In this document: piece by piece, positions 45,685 through 46,065 of the stretch
Numbering within the stretch: the stretch's first letter is position 1
Layout of the letters: each line of letters starts with the position of its first letter
NCBI GenBank assembly: GCA_016872875.1
Contig: VGYW01000005.1
Coordinates: forward strand, 1 to 46,065
Length of the DNA stretch: 46,065 nucleotides
Direction: 5' to 3'
Source: Planctomycetota bacterium
GTDB lineage: Bacteria; Planctomycetota; PUPC01; DSUN01
Made by a program: the position numbers and the translations under genes
The notes under the pieces: generated by a model
The model's input: the letters and a program-made list of their open reading frames with translations, nothing else
What the model was told of the DNA's origin: nothing
Databases searched by the model: none

Positions 45685-46065
45685 CCCCAGTTCTGGTGAA
45701 CTACTCCGGAGCCCCGACAGGGGCGTACTATAGCAGCCCAGGGCGAAGCCCTGGGAAGGGGGCGGTGGGTAGGTCAGCCCTGAAAGGGCGTACTATGTGG
45801 TACGGGCGTCACATCCTGCCTACGGCGGCTAGTACGCCCCATCAGGGCTGACCGACGCCAGGCCCTGCTTCCCAGGGCTTCGCCCTGATCTTCGCCCACA
45901 TCTTCTGGGGGCTGGGGCTTAGCCCCCGAATAGGGGCGTTTGAGCCGTAGCCCAGGGCGACCGAAGGGAGCCCTGGGAAAAGGCCCCGCCAGCGTAGAGC
46001 CCCCGAAGCGGGGCGATTCAATGGGCGTGAAACGCCCCCTTCGGGGGCTTGGATGGGGGGGACGC
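45685..46065. repeat. Repeat-filled end of the window
   Basis: Several hairpins: AGCCCAGGGCGAAGCCCTGG (45738-45757) and its inverted copy CCAGGGCTTCGCCCTG (45872-45887); GTCAGCCCTGAAAGGGCGTA (45774-45793) and TACGCCCCATCAGGGCTGAC (45833-45852); AGCCCCCGAATAGGGGC and CCCCTTCGGGGGC near the end. No open frame that I can support. Confidence 0.75.

Overview
The window is GC-rich bacterial DNA. Its gene content fits an uncultured member of the Planctomycetota or a neighbouring PVC lineage. Features pointing that way are a Tat-exported Gfo/Idh/MocA oxidoreductase, a HEAT-repeat protein with a C-terminal sandwich, a hydrazine-synthase-alpha-like protein fused to a SUMF1 domain, a GH127 enzyme, Tat-exported TIM-barrel epimerase-like proteins and a ceramidase-like protein. 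This is inference from gene content; there is no rRNA or ribosomal protein gene to place it. I saw no tRNA, rRNA, CRISPR array, transposase or phage gene.

Layout. 1-565: gene-free, with three 110-bp tandem repeats carrying a 26-bp perfect palindrome. 566-12479 (all minus): HEAT protein and Gfo/Idh oxidoreductase; an orphan CopG/BrnA-type antitoxin; a very large secreted cytochrome/SUMF1 protein; a ceramidase-like protein and two small membrane proteins. 12731-14287 (plus): a secreted six-hairpin glycosidase that looks leaderless. 14284-16823 (minus): a polyferredoxin and a radical SAM protein with a Tat signal. 17218-21721 (plus): a four-helix-bundle protein, a GH32/43-like propeller, a small exported protein and a DUF1189-like membrane protein. 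21872-24994 (minus): GntR regulator, ABC ATPase and ABC-2 permease. 25481-29674 (plus): two paralogous Tat-exported TIM barrels, a VapBC-like toxin-antitoxin pair and a ChaN-like lipoprotein. 29695-31719 (minus): a two-gene module of unknown function and a NagB-like protein. 32043-37733: AbiEii-like nucleotidyltransferase, SUMF1-sialidase fusion, a small antitoxin-like pair, an unknown membrane protein, MazEF, and a PIN toxin remnant. 38072-43630: a carbohydrate cluster (GH127, SGNH hydrolase, enolase-superfamily enzyme). 43694-45569 (minus): an orphan histidine kinase and HypA. 45570-46065: repeats.

Many of the genes encode secreted carbohydrate- or glycoconjugate-related proteins (GH127, six-hairpin glycosidase, GH32/43-like propeller, sialidase-like propeller, SGNH esterase, enolase-type sugar-acid enzyme, epimerases, Gfo/Idh, ceramidase-like). 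This suggests degradation of complex glycans. They are interleaved with toxin-antitoxin loci and small regulators.

The most striking signal is not a gene. The window is saturated with short hairpin elements of at least eight sequence families. Several share one plan: arms made of a 6-10 bp tandem motif, a short loop, and the same motif inverted. Members or half-members of several families also lie inside reading frames of four unrelated genes (5425-9576, 17218-17853, 32043-32765, 42149-43630), always preserving the frame. One 31-bp insert is identical in two unrelated genes and is read in the same frame in both. Promoters of the TTGAC/TTGCG - 16 to 18 bp - TATNNT type can be picked out upstream of most transcription units.
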